A DNA stretch of 64,000 nucleotides from Alpinimonas psychrophila (GTDB taxonomy: Bacteria > Actinomycetota > Actinomycetes > Actinomycetales > Microbacteriaceae), in NCBI RefSeq assembly GCF_014137865.1, contig NZ_JACGWU010000004.1:62001-126000 (forward strand), read 5' to 3'. The translations under genes and the position numbers were made by a program. The notes under the pieces were generated by a model. The model searched no databases, was not told the DNA's origin, and saw only the letters and a list, made by a program, of their open reading frames with translations. Of the stretch, positions 40,960-50,760 are shown piece by piece (within the stretch, counting starts at the first letter, position 1; the number at the start of each line of letters is the position of its first letter).

Positions 40960-41931
40960 ATGACGTCACATAAAAAGGCCATTTCCATCACAACAGCCCT
41001 GATCGCCGCCGGTACCGTGCTTGCCTTCAGCGGATGCGCCCCAGCGACCTCCACTACCGCCGCGACCGATTCGCTCGCCGTTGTCGCGACGACTACGCAG
41101 GTTGCTGATTTCTCCCGTGAGGTCGCCGGAACCGCGGGCACCGTGACGGGACTCGTCCAAGCCAATCAGAGCGTGCACGGCTTCGACCCTTCCGCCAAGA
41201 ATCTGCTCGACTTGGGCGCCGCGGATGTTCTGGTCACCAGCGGTGTCGACTTAGAATCCTGGCTCGATGACGCGATTGCCGCATCCGGATTTGCTGGAAC
41301 CGTTATTGACGCATCCACCGGTGTGACCCTTTTGCCGTCGCTCGAAGCTTCGGGAGCCATGGACCCTCACGTCTGGACAAACCCGGCCAACGCCGTCCAG
41401 ATGGTGCAGAACATCGCGGCAGGATTTGTCGCCGCAGACCCAGCTCAGGCCATCGCATTCGAGGCCAACTCTGCAGCCTACGTCGAGAAATTGACCGCTC
41501 TCAATGCGTGGGCAACGGCCAGCATCGACCAGGTTCCGCTCGCGGAGCGTTTGCTCGTGACCAATCACGATGCGTTCACCTATTTCTATAATGCCTACGG
41601 CATCACGTTCGTCGGGTCGATCATCCCGAGCTTGGATGACAATGCTGAGCCCAGTGCCGCCGAACTCGACACATTGATTGCGGCGATCCAAGCATCTGGA
41701 GCGAAGGCTGTCTTCTCGGAGGCGTCACTGTCACCCAAGCTCGCGGAGACCATCGCACAGGAAGCCGGTGTGCAGGTGTATTCCGTTGAGAACGCGCTCT
41801 ACTCTGATTCGCTGGGGGCAGCCGGATCACCGGGAGCAACGTATCTTTCGGCGACCATCCATAACGTCACGGTCCTGATGGATTCATGGGGCTACGCTGT
41901 GACACCACTTCCTGCCACACTGGCCGTATGA
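40960..41931 (+). CDS. znuA: Zinc ABC transporter substrate-binding lipoprotein
   Basis: A 323-residue cluster-9 (A-I family) metal-binding protein. Signal peptide with lipobox FSGC (Cys26). Metal-ligand regions are visible: VHGFDPSAKNLLDL, DPHVWTNPANA, LLVTNHDAFTYFYNAYG and SEASLSPKLAETIA. No long His-rich loop. Leaderless start. First gene of znuA-znuC-znuB-znuB2-zur, all joined by short overlaps or tiny gaps. Confidence 0.9.
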   Translation: MTSHKKAISITTALIAAGTVLAFSGCAPATSTTAATDSLAVVATTTQVADFSREVAGTAGTVTGLVQANQSVHGFDPSAKNLLDLGAADVLVTSGVDLESWLDDAIAASGFAGTVIDASTGVTLLPSLEASGAMDPHVWTNPANAVQMVQNIAAGFVAADPAQAIAFEANSAAYVEKLTALNAWATASIDQVPLAERLLVTNHDAFTYFYNAYGITFVGSIIPSLDDNAEPSAAELDTLIAAIQASGAKAVFSEASLSPKLAETIAQEAGVQVYSVENALYSDSLGAAGSPGATYLSATIHNVTVLMDSWGYAVTPLPATLAV

Positions 41932-42716
41932 ACTTTGTGAACACCCCGGCAACGCCTGTGGCTCTTGAGCTCATAGGCGCTGCCTTCTCCTACGGACACG
42001 ACGTCGCCCTTGATGAGGTGACACTCTCCGTGCATGAGGGTGAAGCTCTGGCGTTGATTGGTCCGAATGGGTCAGGAAAGTCGACCTTTCTCAAGGGGGT
42101 CTTGGGGTTGTTGCCCGTAACTGCGGGAACCATGGAGATCTTCGGCGCTGTTCGTGGCCCGGACACAGCGCGATCGCTGGGTTATCTTCCCCAGAGTGAC
42201 GAGGTTGACCCGGAGTTCCCGGTGTCTCTGGAACAAGTTGTCATGATGGGGCGTTACCGCCGCATGGGCTGGTGGCGTTTGCCCGCTCGCGCCGACCGTG
42301 CCGCGGTGGCTGAAGCGTTGCGCCTGACGGGTCTCACGACTCTCGCCAAGAAACGATTCGGGCTTCTCTCCGGCGGTCAGCAACAGCGGGGTCTCCTGGC
42401 CCGAGCGCTTGCCGCCAACCCCCGCATGCTCCTCTTAGATGAACCTTTCAACGGTCTCGACCAGCCCAACCGGGAGGCTTTGGTGGAGACCATCCGGGTG
42501 TTGAAGGGCGAAGGCGTTACGGTGTTGCTGACCACCCACGACCTCGCTTTAGCCCGCGAAGTGTGTGACAAGGTGCTGTTGGTGAACGGAACCCAAATTG
42601 CCTTTGGCTCGCTCGCCGACGTGCTCACGCTCCAAAATCTACAGGCAGCTTTTAGCGGCTTTCAGGTTGAGGTCGATGAGCACTCTGTCGTTCTTCCCGG
42701 TCACGACGGTCACTAA
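41928..42716 (+). CDS. znuC: Zinc ABC transporter ATP-binding protein
   Basis: A 262-residue ABC ATPase: Walker [10 protein letters not shown] (about residue 45), signature [15 protein letters not shown], Walker [13 protein letters not shown], switch His in TTHD. The ATG overlaps the znuA stop; a longer frame upstream lies inside znuA and is not used. Powers uptake with the two permeases downstream. Confidence 0.93.
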   Translation: MNFVNTPATPVALELIGAAFSYGHDVALDEVTLSVHEGEALALIGPNGSGKSTFLKGVLGLLPVTAGTMEIFGAVRGPDTARSLGYLPQSDEVDPEFPVSLEQVVMMGRYRRMGWWRLPARADRAAVAEALRLTGLTTLAKKRFGLLSGGQQQRGLLARALAANPRMLLLDEPFNGLDQPNREALVETIRVLKGEGVTVLLTTHDLALAREVCDKVLLVNGTQIAFGSLADVLTLQNLQAAFSGFQVEVDEHSVVLPGHDGH

Positions 42717-42718
42717 GC

Positions 42719-43561
42719 ATGGTGTTCCTCGACTCCCTCACGACCGCCTTCGCCCTGCCCTTCATGGGCCGCGCGCTGATTGTGTTGCTCGTGTTGAGCC
42801 TCGCTGCCGGTGTGATTGGTGTTTTCATCAACCTGCGTGGCCTCGAATTCCTATCGGACGGTCTCACGCACGCGGTGTTCCCGGGTATTGCGGCGGGGTT
42901 CGTTCTCGGCGGCCGCGACGGTCTCTACGTGGGGGCTTTGATTGCCGCCATTGCCGCCGCGGTTGTTCTCACGTTGCTGTCGAATAAGCGTGTCAGCTCG
43001 GATGCGACGATTGCCATTGTGCTCACAGCCATGTTTAGTCTGGGTGTCATTTTTGTTTCTCGGTCCACCGATTACGCCGGGCAACTGGAATCATTGCTCT
43101 TTGGGCATCTCCTCACGGTCACCCACACCGAGGTTGTGGTCACCTCGGTTGTGGCCATTATCGCTTTGCTTCTTGTGGTGACTACTTTTCGGGGGCAGCT
43201 TTTCGTGGCGTTCGATCGATCGGCCACGCAGGCGGTCGGCTATCGTCCTCTGCTCCTCAACCTCACCCTCAATGTCGCCATCGCCCTCGTCGTTGTGGCA
43301 GCCTCCAGCGCGGTGGGAAACCTGCTCGTCCTGGCGGTGCTGATTGTTCCTGGAGCCGTCGCACGTTTGGCTACCAGACGACTCGCCCTCTTGTTTGTGG
43401 TTTCTGCGGGATTCGCCATGCTGGCTTCGTGGTTCGGCTTGGCCACGGCCTTCGGCCTGTCGGTCAGTGCCGATGTCGCCATTCCCGGCGGCGCCACCGT
43501 CGTACTTTTCTTCGTTCTGGGATACCTGCTCATGTTGGGGTGGCGGGGGATTCGTCGATGA
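42719..43561 (+). CDS. znuB: Zinc ABC transporter permease 1
   Basis: A 280-residue ABC-3 family membrane subunit with about eight helices. [20 protein letters not shown] and the later [20 protein letters not shown] are the family blocks. Two bases after znuC; ends in an ATGA overlap with the next permease. Confidence 0.9.
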   Translation: MVFLDSLTTAFALPFMGRALIVLLVLSLAAGVIGVFINLRGLEFLSDGLTHAVFPGIAAGFVLGGRDGLYVGALIAAIAAAVVLTLLSNKRVSSDATIAIVLTAMFSLGVIFVSRSTDYAGQLESLLFGHLLTVTHTEVVVTSVVAIIALLLVVTTFRGQLFVAFDRSATQAVGYRPLLLNLTLNVAIALVVVAASSAVGNLLVLAVLIVPGAVARLATRRLALLFVVSAGFAMLASWFGLATAFGLSVSADVAIPGGATVVLFFVLGYLLMLGWRGIRR

Positions 43562-44355
43562 GTTATCTCGATCGCGCCATGATTGTTCTCACCCTCGTTG
43601 GCGCCCTCAGCGGTCTCGTGGGAACCTTCGTTGTTTTGCGCCGCCGAGTCCTCTTCGCGCAGGCACTCACCCACGCCACCTTCCCGGGGGCGGTGTTAGC
43701 TGCCGTCGCTGGTGTCAACATCCAAATCGGTGCGGCCATCGCGAGCCTGGTGTTGGTGGGCGGGCTTGCGTTACTCGGTCGTGTGCGCGGGCAGGGGACG
43801 CAAGCGGCATCCGGTGTCATGCTCACGGCCGGTTTCGCCTTCGGTGTCTTGCTTCAGGCACTTAATCCCAACATTCCTATTCATGTCGATAGCTTTCTCT
43901 TTGGGTCGGTGCTGGCCTCGTCCTGGAACGATGCCCTCTTCGCTGGCATTGCGCTCGCCGTGACGGTCGTCGTGCTCCTGATTGCCGGCAAGCAGTTGAT
44001 TTTTGCGGTCTTCGACCCGCGTGGCTATCGCGCTGCGGGTTTCAATGAGAGGGGCATGGATGTTGTCCTCCTGCTCCTCACGACTCTCACCGTGGTTGCA
44101 GCGCTGCCGGCGGTGGGCGCCATCCTCGCTATCTCACTGATTGCTGCGCCTCCCGCAGCCGCTCGCCTGCTGACCTCGAAAGCGACGACCATGTTGTTCG
44201 TTGCACCAGCATTGGGAGTCACTGCGGGGCTCCTCGGACTTACCATTTCACGCTTGTGGGCCGTTAGCGCTGGAGCAAGCGTTGCACTGGTCGCGGCGGG
44301 TATCTTCTTAGTAGCCCTCGGAATAAACCGGGTGCGGTCGGGAGCACGTTCATGA
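43558..44355 (+). CDS. Zinc ABC transporter permease 2
   Basis: A 265-residue ABC-3 permease, paralogous to the preceding one ([40 protein letters not shown]). Actinobacterial zinc/manganese systems often carry two different permeases that pair as a heterodimer. Overlaps its neighbours by four bases on both sides. Confidence 0.88.
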   Translation: MSYLDRAMIVLTLVGALSGLVGTFVVLRRRVLFAQALTHATFPGAVLAAVAGVNIQIGAAIASLVLVGGLALLGRVRGQGTQAASGVMLTAGFAFGVLLQALNPNIPIHVDSFLFGSVLASSWNDALFAGIALAVTVVVLLIAGKQLIFAVFDPRGYRAAGFNERGMDVVLLLLTTLTVVAALPAVGAILAISLIAAPPAAARLLTSKATTMLFVAPALGVTAGLLGLTISRLWAVSAGASVALVAAGIFLVALGINRVRSGARS

Positions 44356-44759
44356 GCACGCCAGCCAAGCGCAATACGTGGCAGCGCGAAGCCGTGCGCG
44401 AGGCGCTCGGCCATAATGACGGATTTGTTAGCGCGCAGGCTTTGCACGCCGTGCTTCGCGAAGGCGGTTCGCCCATCGGGCTGGCCACGGTCTATCGAGC
44501 ACTCGCCGACTTGGCAACCGCCGACGAGGCCGACAGTCTGCAGTCGCCCGACGGCGAGAACCTCTTTCGGGCCTGCACGAGTAGTGGTCACCACCACCAC
44601 CTGATTTGCAGATCCTGTGGTCTTACTGTGGAAATCGAGGCGCACGCCGTAGAAGCATGGGCTCAAGATGTTGCGGCCGAACATGGTTTCACGGCTGCCC
44701 AGCACGTGGTCGACGTCTTTGGGCTGTGTGCCGCCTGCACGAAGCTCGCCGCGCACTGA
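44352..44759 (+). CDS. zur: Fur-family zinc uptake regulator
   Basis: A 135-residue Fur-family repressor. Winged helix in residues 10-70 (TWQREAVREALGHNDGFVSA, SPIGLATVYRALADLA). Metal residues: the HHHH run after CTSSG, and the structural zinc pairs CRSC and CAAC. Its place at the end of the znu operon and the palindrome at 40925 make it Zur rather than Fur. It would repress its own operon when zinc is plentiful. Confidence 0.9.
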   Translation: MSTPAKRNTWQREAVREALGHNDGFVSAQALHAVLREGGSPIGLATVYRALADLATADEADSLQSPDGENLFRACTSSGHHHHLICRSCGLTVEIEAHAVEAWAQDVAAEHGFTAAQHVVDVFGLCAACTKLAAH

Positions 44760-45009
44760 ATCCTGGAGCCCGCGTCTGGTTCGAGTGCTTAGTTCGAGCC
44801 GTTAGTCCCAGCTCATCGGACTAGACCCAGAAACCCATCTCCTCGAGGCCACTGGTTTGCCGACTCGGCGCAAATGGTGGGCTAAGCGGCTGTCGCGTTC
44901 ATCGAGATGCCTCATGTGGCGACCTCCGTCGGCGTGTCGGCCACGATTTGCGACTTCTCGATGGGTCGTCGCCCGGAACTGGGGTGCGGAACTCGGGCGC
45001 GACACGAAT

Positions 45010-45039
45010 TTGCGCGACATGCCTGCTCTGACATAGAGT
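45010..45039 (+). promoter_or_regulatory. Candidate promoter of rpmB-rpmG-rpsN
   Basis: TTGCGC (45010-45015), an 18-bp spacer and TAGAGT (45034-45039). It would give a leader of about 125 nt. I see no Zur-type palindrome here. The upstream part of the gap, 44760-45009, holds no gene or clear element. Confidence 0.45.
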
Positions 45040-45135
45040 CATTCTTTGGCTGGACGGAATTCCTCGTTCGGTAGCGCGCTTCACGCCGCAGTCGCAAGAT
45101 TGTTGGGTTTGTTGCGTGTCGACAAGAGATCTTGG

Positions 45136-45153
45136 GTAAGGCACTCGCCTTAC
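45136..45153 (+). promoter_or_regulatory. Hairpin just before the rpmB ribosome site
   Basis: GTAAGGC-ACTC-GCCTTAC is a perfect 7-bp stem with a 4-nt loop ending seven bases before TTAGGAGG. No U-tract follows, so it is not a terminator; it could modulate translation of the ribosomal-protein operon or stabilise the leader. Confidence 0.45.
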
Positions 45154-45171
45154 GGTATTAGGAGGATAGAC

Positions 45172-45408
45172 ATGGCTGCGACCTGTCAAGTTACCGGAGC
45201 CATTCCTGGCTTCGGTCACAACATTTCACACTCGCACCGACGCACTAAGCGTCGTTTCGACCCGAACATTCAGAAGAAGAAGTACTACGTACCCTCGCTT
45301 CGTCGCAACGTCACACTGACGCTGTCTGTTAAGGGCATCAAGATGATTGACGTTCGTGGCATTGAGTCCGTCGTCAAGGACCTCCTTGCTCGTGGGGAGA
45401 AAATCTAA
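45172..45408 (+). CDS. rpmB: Ribosomal protein L28
   Basis: A 78-residue L28: [39 protein letters not shown], then the basic C-terminus. The zinc CxxC pairs are reduced to a single Cys (CQVT), the zinc-free or degenerate form. Strong AGGAGG site. Overlaps rpmG by one base (TAATG). Confidence 0.96.
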   Translation: MAATCQVTGAIPGFGHNISHSHRRTKRRFDPNIQKKKYYVPSLRRNVTLTLSVKGIKMIDVRGIESVVKDLLARGEKI

Positions 45409-45575
45409 TGGCTAAGGCACATGACGTACGCCCGATCATCAAGATGAAGTCGACCGCAGGCACGGGTTACACCTATGTCACGCGTAAGAACCGTCGTAAC
45501 AACCCAGACCGTCTCGTACTGAAAAAGTACGATCCCGTAGTGCGTAAGCACGTGGAATTCCGCGAGGAGCGCTAA
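45408..45575 (+). CDS. rpmG: Ribosomal protein L33, zinc-free form
   Basis: A 55-residue L33: [55 protein letters not shown]. No cysteine at all, so this is the C-minus paralogue. Start and stop each overlap the neighbouring gene by one base, which couples translation with rpmB and rpsN. Confidence 0.95.
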   Translation: MAKAHDVRPIIKMKSTAGTGYTYVTRKNRRNNPDRLVLKKYDPVVRKHVEFREER

Positions 45576-45880
45576 TGGCTAAGAAGAGCAAGATTGCCCG
45601 TAACGAGCAGCGCAAGGTTATTGTCGAGCGTTATGCCGCCAAGCGCCTTGAAATCAAGAAGGCACTCGTTGACATCAACGGTACCGACGCAACCCGTGAG
45701 GCTGCTCGCGTAGCCCTCCAGAAGCTTCCTCGCAACGCATCGCCGATTCGTGTTCGCAGCCGCGACGCCATCGACGGTCGGCCCCGTGGAGTTCTCACCA
45801 AGTTCGGCATTTCGCGTGTTCGTTTTCGCGATATGGCGCACCGAGGCGAATTACCGGGCATTACCAAGTCCAGCTGGTAA
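45575..45880 (+). CDS. rpsN: Ribosomal protein S14, long zinc-free form
   Basis: A 101-residue S14: [60 protein letters not shown]. The length of 101 and the lack of the CxxC pairs define the C-minus type. Third gene of the zinc-free operon right after the zinc uptake locus. A weak stem (TTACCA/TGGTAA) and T-rich stretch cover its end. Confidence 0.96.
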   Translation: MAKKSKIARNEQRKVIVERYAAKRLEIKKALVDINGTDATREAARVALQKLPRNASPIRVRSRDAIDGRPRGVLTKFGISRVRFRDMAHRGELPGITKSSW

Positions 45881-45937
45881 GTTTTCCCTTGTATATCCGT
45901 AGCTACTCCGGTAGCAACTACGTCCAGGAGGACAAAA

Positions 45938-46219
45938 ATGGCTCTCAACAAGTCTGAGGTTGTCGCAGCAGTAGCCGCTCACACCAACCTTTCGCAGGCA
46001 GCAGTGAACGGCGTTCTTGACGCTTTGTTCGCAACCATCTCCGCTGAGATCGCTCAGGGCGGCAAGGTCACCATTCCTGGTTTCCTTTCCGTAGAGCGCA
46101 CGTCACGTGCAGCACGCACGGGCCGTAACCCCCAGACTGGTGCCACCATCCAGATCGCCGCCGGTCACTCGGTCAAGATCTCCGCTGGTAGCAAGCTCAA
46201 GGCAGCAGTCAAGGCCTAG
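45938..46219 (+). CDS. hup: HU-family DNA-binding protein
   Basis: A 93-residue nucleoid protein: LNKSEVVAAVAAHTNLSQAA, GGKVTIPGFLSVERTSRAAR, TGRNPQTGATIQIAAGHSVK. The arm with the proline (NPQTG) that bends DNA is present. No Lys-rich C-terminal tail, unlike mycobacterial HupB. AGGAGG precedes the start; a short hairpin (45898-45922) sits in the leader. Own terminator follows. Confidence 0.95.
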   Translation: MALNKSEVVAAVAAHTNLSQAAVNGVLDALFATISAEIAQGGKVTIPGFLSVERTSRAARTGRNPQTGATIQIAAGHSVKISAGSKLKAAVKA

Positions 46220-46236
46220 TCTCACCTCATACGTTT

Positions 46237-46270
46237 CAACGGGTGTTCACCTTCTGGTGGACGCCCGTTG
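46237..46270 (+). terminator. Rho-independent terminator after hup
   Basis: CAACGGGTGTTCACC and GGTGGACGCCCGTTG pair over 15 positions (two G-T pairs) around a TTCT loop, 17 bases after the stop, followed by TGCGTTT. Confidence 0.82.
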
Positions 46271-46309
46271 TGCGTTTAACTCGACCCTTAACTGCTTAGG
46301 CTTGAAGTT

Positions 46310-48289
46310 GTGTCACGAATCCTGCGCCTGAGCACCCCCGCCCTTGTCTTGGCGGTCGCGTGCTGCGCGCTCATCGCGGCCCTCTTTTACGGCGGGGGCG
46401 CAGCACCACTCAGCATCGGTGACCCCGGTGCCACCGTGCGTTTCGGTCTGCCTATCGCCACGGTGATCGTCTATCTGTCGGCAGCCACCACCATTGGGGC
46501 ACTGATGTTGGCCCTCTGGGCGTTCGCGACGACCGAAGCTGCGTACTTCAAGGCGATCGATGTGGCCGCCGCTTCGGCGATGGTACTCACCGTCGCATCC
46601 GCGCTCACTGGAATTCTGACCTTTTTGAACGTGAGTCAAACGGCGTTTTCCGCGGAACGATCTTTTGGAACTTCTCTCGGTTTTTTCTTCACTGAAATTA
46701 GCCTTGGTCAAGCGTGGCTGAGTACAACACTGATCGCCGCCCTTGTTGCCGTGCTCTGTTTTGCCGTCACCAACCAGACGGCATTATTTTTTGTTGGTCT
46801 GGGTGCTGTCGGCACACTGGTTCCCATGGCCCTCTCCGGACATTCCGCGGGAATCTCCGGACACGCGATGGCCATTACCTCGCTCGGGCTCCACATCGTG
46901 TCCGTTTCAGCCTGGCTAGGTGGGCTCCTCGTGCTGACTCTCCTCTGGGGCTCGATTGACCCGGTCCGCTTACCCGCCGTGATTCAGCGCTATTCCACGA
47001 TCGCGCTCGTGTCCTTCATTGTCGTGGTCGTCTCCGGTGTCGCCAACGCTGTCGTGCGCCTCGGTACCTGGGAGGCCCTGTACACGACTCCTTACGGAAT
47101 GTTGGTGCTCGTCAAGGTTGCCTTGCTTGTCTTGCTCGGAGTCTTCGGTCTGTGGCAACGCGGCTTCCTCATTGGGCGACTCGCCGCGACTTCCAAAGCC
47201 CGTTATTTTTGGATCTTCGCCACCGTCGAGCTCGCCGTCATGGGTGCCGCCTCGGGTGTTGCCGGGGCACTCGCCCGCACGGCGACTCCGGTGACGCAAA
47301 GCCTCAACCAGGCGCCCACCCCCGCGGAGATCCTCACAGGCGACATCCTGCCCCCCGAGTTCACGCTCGAAAAATACTTCACGGCCTGGAATTTCGACTT
47401 GATCTGGATGCTGGTCACCGCCTTCGCTATCTTTTTCTACCTCGTGGGCGTGTACCGTTTGCACCGCCGCGGCGATAAGTGGCCCTGGTATCGCACGGTG
47501 TCCTGGATCGGCGGCATGCTGTTGTTGTTCTACGTCACCAACGGCGGGATCAACTCCTACGAGGCGTACCTCTTTAGTGCCCACATGGCCGCTCACATGA
47601 CCATCGGCATGATGGTGCCGATTCTGCTCGTTCCCGGTGCTCCTGTGACCCTGGCGATGCGGGCCATTCTCAAACGCACCGACGGATCTCGCGGTGGCCG
47701 CGAATGGATTCTCAAGGCAGTCCATTCAAAATATGCTGGCTTCATCTCACATCCCGCTTTCGCCACCATTAACTTCGTGGGCTCCCTCTGGCTGTTCTAT
47801 TACTCCCCTCTCTTTAGGTGGGCGGCGGTGGACCACATCGGTCACGAGTGGATGATCGTGCACTTCTTGATCGCCGGGTATCTCTTCGTGCAGTCGCTCA
47901 TCGGCATCGACCCGGTACCGGTTCGACTGTCCTACCCTTTCAGACTCCTCCAATTGCTCATTGCCATGACGATGCATGCGTTCTTCGGCCTGGCAATCAT
48001 GAGCGGCAATGCCTTGCTGCTCGCCGATTGGTACGGAGCAATGGGTCGCACGTGGGGTGTCACCCCGCTGCAGGATCAGCAAAATGGTGGCGGTATCGCG
48101 TGGAGTGTGGGCGAGATCCCGAACGCCATCATGGCCATTATCATCGCGATTCAGTGGAACCGTAGCGATGTGAAACTGGCCAAGCGCGTAGACCGAAATG
48201 CGGATCGTACGGGCGATGCCGAGCTCAAGGCTTATAACGACATGCTGACACGCACTGCTCAGCGGGACGATTCGCTAACCCACCCGTAG
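46310..48289 (+). CDS. CopD-CtaG fusion membrane protein (copper handling / cytochrome oxidase assembly)
   Basis: A 659-residue protein with many membrane helices. The first half (to about 340) is a CopD-type copper-resistance domain (GHSAGISGHAMAITSLGLHI, VSAWLGGLLVLTLLW). The second is a caa3-type CtaG domain (YEAYLFSAHMAAHMTIGMMV, GHEWMIVHFLIAGYLFVQSL) with several His that can bind copper. Known in actinobacteria as a copper-delivery factor for the oxidase. GTG start seven bases after TAGGCT: likely leaderless. Confidence 0.88.
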   Translation: MSRILRLSTPALVLAVACCALIAALFYGGGAAPLSIGDPGATVRFGLPIATVIVYLSAATTIGALMLALWAFATTEAAYFKAIDVAAASAMVLTVASALTGILTFLNVSQTAFSAERSFGTSLGFFFTEISLGQAWLSTTLIAALVAVLCFAVTNQTALFFVGLGAVGTLVPMALSGHSAGISGHAMAITSLGLHIVSVSAWLGGLLVLTLLWGSIDPVRLPAVIQRYSTIALVSFIVVVVSGVANAVVRLGTWEALYTTPYGMLVLVKVALLVLLGVFGLWQRGFLIGRLAATSKARYFWIFATVELAVMGAASGVAGALARTATPVTQSLNQAPTPAEILTGDILPPEFTLEKYFTAWNFDLIWMLVTAFAIFFYLVGVYRLHRRGDKWPWYRTVSWIGGMLLLFYVTNGGINSYEAYLFSAHMAAHMTIGMMVPILLVPGAPVTLAMRAILKRTDGSRGGREWILKAVHSKYAGFISHPAFATINFVGSLWLFYYSPLFRWAAVDHIGHEWMIVHFLIAGYLFVQSLIGIDPVPVRLSYPFRLLQLLIAMTMHAFFGLAIMSGNALLLADWYGAMGRTWGVTPLQDQQNGGGIAWSVGEIPNAIMAIIIAIQWNRSDVKLAKRVDRNADRTGDAELKAYNDMLTRTAQRDDSLTHP

Positions 48290-48317
48290 GTTCCAGGCGG
48301 CCCGCAACCGATCGTCG

Positions 48318-49328
48318 CTAGATGATCGAGATCAGCAGACTGCGGTCGGGCTGAATGGTGATGTTCAGGTTGAAGTTTGCGTCAATGGGTTGGTCGAGCG
48401 GCGTGATGCTGCCGTCATAGAGGGACTGCAATTCGCCTGTCAGCTCCACGTGAGCGATGGCGTTGCGCACGACCCACCCGGTTTCGCCGGGAACAACGTT
48501 CACCGTGGGGTAAGCCACAACTGACCACGAGGGTTCCCCGACCAGTCGATTTCCGGTTTGGTAGCCGAACGGACATCCGGTGGGTTGAAGGACGACCTGC
48601 GTCACACAGGAGTCAAGAAAGGCGTTTACTTCTGCTTGAACATCGGCGTTGAATTTCGCGTTCGCCTGCACATCAACGGTTACATCTACCGCGGCGCGGG
48701 GGGCAGCAACCGTGACGGTTGACTTCTTGGCTGTCAGCAAGCTGGAGGTATGGTCAAACGTGTAAGCACCGGGGGCAAAGGCGGCGAACGTCTCGGTGTG
48801 GTCGAAGGAGGTGTCGGTGGTGTCCGGATGGGTGGTACGCAGGTCTATGAGGCCACTGGTTCCGACGGAGAAGACAGTGTCATGCATAACGTTCACGGTG
48901 ATGGTGCCGAGCGGTGGGGACACGAAGGCCCAGTTTGGGAAGAAAAGAAAGCTGTTGTCCACGTGCGTGACCCGAAACATCCCTTGAGCGCTCTGGGAAT
49001 TGAGGCTGTACGAAGCGGACACGATGTGCGAACCGTCGGGTTGGGCGGCCTCATCCAGAATCTGAATGTTGGACAGGTCACTCAAGGCACTGCTTCGGAG
49101 GAGGGCAAGGCTCACGCCTTCGGGCAGATCTGCGGCGCTCGGGGTGACTCCCGGCATCGACAGAGCGGAGACCGCGTCGTGCCGTTCGAGCGCGTGGAGA
49201 TAAGAGGATACGAAACCCTTAGCGCTAAAGACCTCACGGTTTAACGATCCGACAGCGCAACAGGCGGCCAAGAGAAAGAGGATCCCGACGACACCCAACA
49301 GGATGGTGTCTCTTCGGGAAATTGTCAC
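48318..49328 (-). CDS. Exported protein of unknown function
   Basis: A 336-residue protein with one N-terminal hydrophobic segment (LLGVVGILFLLAACCAVG) that could be a signal or anchor; CC within it is lipobox-like but not ideal. The rest is beta-rich and outside the membrane, with one Cys pair (CVTQVVLQPTGC) that could form a disulfide. No family recognised. GTG start six bases after TAAGAT, so probably leaderless. Convergent with the CtaG fusion. Confidence 0.7.
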   Translation of the reverse strand: MTISRRDTILLGVVGILFLLAACCAVGSLNREVFSAKGFVSSYLHALERHDAVSALSMPGVTPSAADLPEGVSLALLRSSALSDLSNIQILDEAAQPDGSHIVSASYSLNSQSAQGMFRVTHVDNSFLFFPNWAFVSPPLGTITVNVMHDTVFSVGTSGLIDLRTTHPDTTDTSFDHTETFAAFAPGAYTFDHTSSLLTAKKSTVTVAAPRAAVDVTVDVQANAKFNADVQAEVNAFLDSCVTQVVLQPTGCPFGYQTGNRLVGEPSWSVVAYPTVNVVPGETGWVVRNAIAHVELTGELQSLYDGSITPLDQPIDANFNLNITIQPDRSLLISII

Positions 49329-49425
49329 GCCTTCATCTTACAAACACAGATGGTGCACGACCGGCTCCCGCGAGGCTAACTCCCAGTAAACTGGGGGTAT
49401 TCGGTCTTTGTTAGAGGATGTGTGC

Positions 49426-50760
49426 GTGATCTCGGTAGCTCTGTCCCCTCAGCAACAAGAGGTGTACGACCTCGTTGAGAGCACGCGCGAGCATGTTTTC
49501 ATCACCGGGCGCGCGGGCACGGGCAAATCGACCCTTTTGAATCACCTGAGTCAGGTCACGGCAAAACAGATTGCGGTGTGCGCCCCCACTGGCGTGGCCG
49601 CGCTCAACGTCGGGGGTCAGACGATTCACTCGCTGTTTCGGCTTCCCATCGGGCTGATCGGCACCTCCGACCTCAATCACGGGCCCGACCAGCGCAAAAT
49701 CTTGAAAGCCATCGACACCCTCGTTATTGACGAGATATCGATGGTGAATGCGGATGTGATGGATGCGATTGATCGCGCCCTGCGGGAGTCGCGTCAGCGC
49801 AAGAAGGAGCCGTTCGGCGGCGTACAGGTCATCATGTTTGGCGACCCGTATCAGCTGGCACCGGTTCCACCACGGTCACTCGAAGAGAAGTCCTACCTCG
49901 CCGATCGGTACGCCTCCCACTGGTTCTTTGACGCTGCGGTCTGGAAGGCGGCCGAGCTGCGCACGATCGAGCTGACCGAGATTCACCGTCAGCGCGACGA
50001 CGATTTCAAGGCCATGCTGAACGCCGTGCGTCACGGCGTTGTGACCCCCGAAATTGGGGCGGCACTGAACGCGGCAGGCAATCGGCCGCCTCCTGACGAG
50101 GGCATCATCACGTTGGCCACCACGAACGCGCGAGTAAACGCGATCAATACGGCTCGCCTCGAGAAACTTGAGGGCAAGACGCTCACGGCCGAGGCCGAGG
50201 TATCGGGGGAGTTCGGGGCGAACATGTTCCCGGCTGAAGAAGCGTTGGCGCTCAAGGTGGGCGCACAGGTTATGTTTCTGCGTAATGACTCCGATCAGCG
50301 GTGGGTAAATGGCACCATCGGGCATGTCACGCGCATCGCTGACACGGTGTTCGTGGACATTGCCGGCACCGAGGTGGAGGTGCATCCCGCGACGTGGGAG
50401 CGCTACAAGTACACGTACTCGCAAAGTAACGATGAGCTGAAGCGGGATGTCGTGGCTGAGTTCACGCAATTCCCGTTGCGGCTGGCGTGGGCCGTCACCA
50501 TTCACAAGTCGCAGGGGCAAACGTATGAGCGCGCCCTGATCGACATGGGGGCTCGCGCTTTTGCGCCGGGCCAGACCTATGTCGCCCTCAGCCGCATTAC
50601 AACCTTGGACGGACTGTTTCTCACGCGAGGACTTCGCCCCTCCGACATCATTGTCGACCCGGATGTGGAGCGCTTCATGGCACCCATCGATGATCCCGTC
50701 GCTGATCCCGCTGCGCCCTATGTCGATCCTGCTCTGGTGTCTGCCGCCGAACCTCGGTAA
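49426..50760 (+). CDS. PIF1/RecD-like DNA helicase
   Basis: A 444-residue superfamily-1B helicase. Walker A TGRAGTGKST (about residue 30), APTGVAALNVGGQTIHSLF (PIF1 signature region), Walker B LVIDEISMV, FGDPYQLAPV, and the C-terminal WAVTIHKSQGQTYERAL with VALSRITTLDGL. PIF1-type enzymes unwind G4 and forked DNA. I use the GTG after GAGGA; TTG at 49408 is an alternative. Its last codons and stop are the first unit of a 23-bp tandem repeat. Confidence 0.88.
   Translation: MISVALSPQQQEVYDLVESTREHVFITGRAGTGKSTLLNHLSQVTAKQIAVCAPTGVAALNVGGQTIHSLFRLPIGLIGTSDLNHGPDQRKILKAIDTLVIDEISMVNADVMDAIDRALRESRQRKKEPFGGVQVIMFGDPYQLAPVPPRSLEEKSYLADRYASHWFFDAAVWKAAELRTIELTEIHRQRDDDFKAMLNAVRHGVVTPEIGAALNAAGNRPPPDEGIITLATTNARVNAINTARLEKLEGKTLTAEAEVSGEFGANMFPAEEALALKVGAQVMFLRNDSDQRWVNGTIGHVTRIADTVFVDIAGTEVEVHPATWERYKYTYSQSNDELKRDVVAEFTQFPLRLAWAVTIHKSQGQTYERALIDMGARAFAPGQTYVALSRITTLDGLFLTRGLRPSDIIVDPDVERFMAPIDDPVADPAAPYVDPALVSAAEPR

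Noticed and set aside
44760-45171. Zur box before rpmB
   Set aside because: TGACATAGAGTCA is a short inverted repeat but lacks the AATnATT core shown by the site at 40925, so I do not call it a Zur site.
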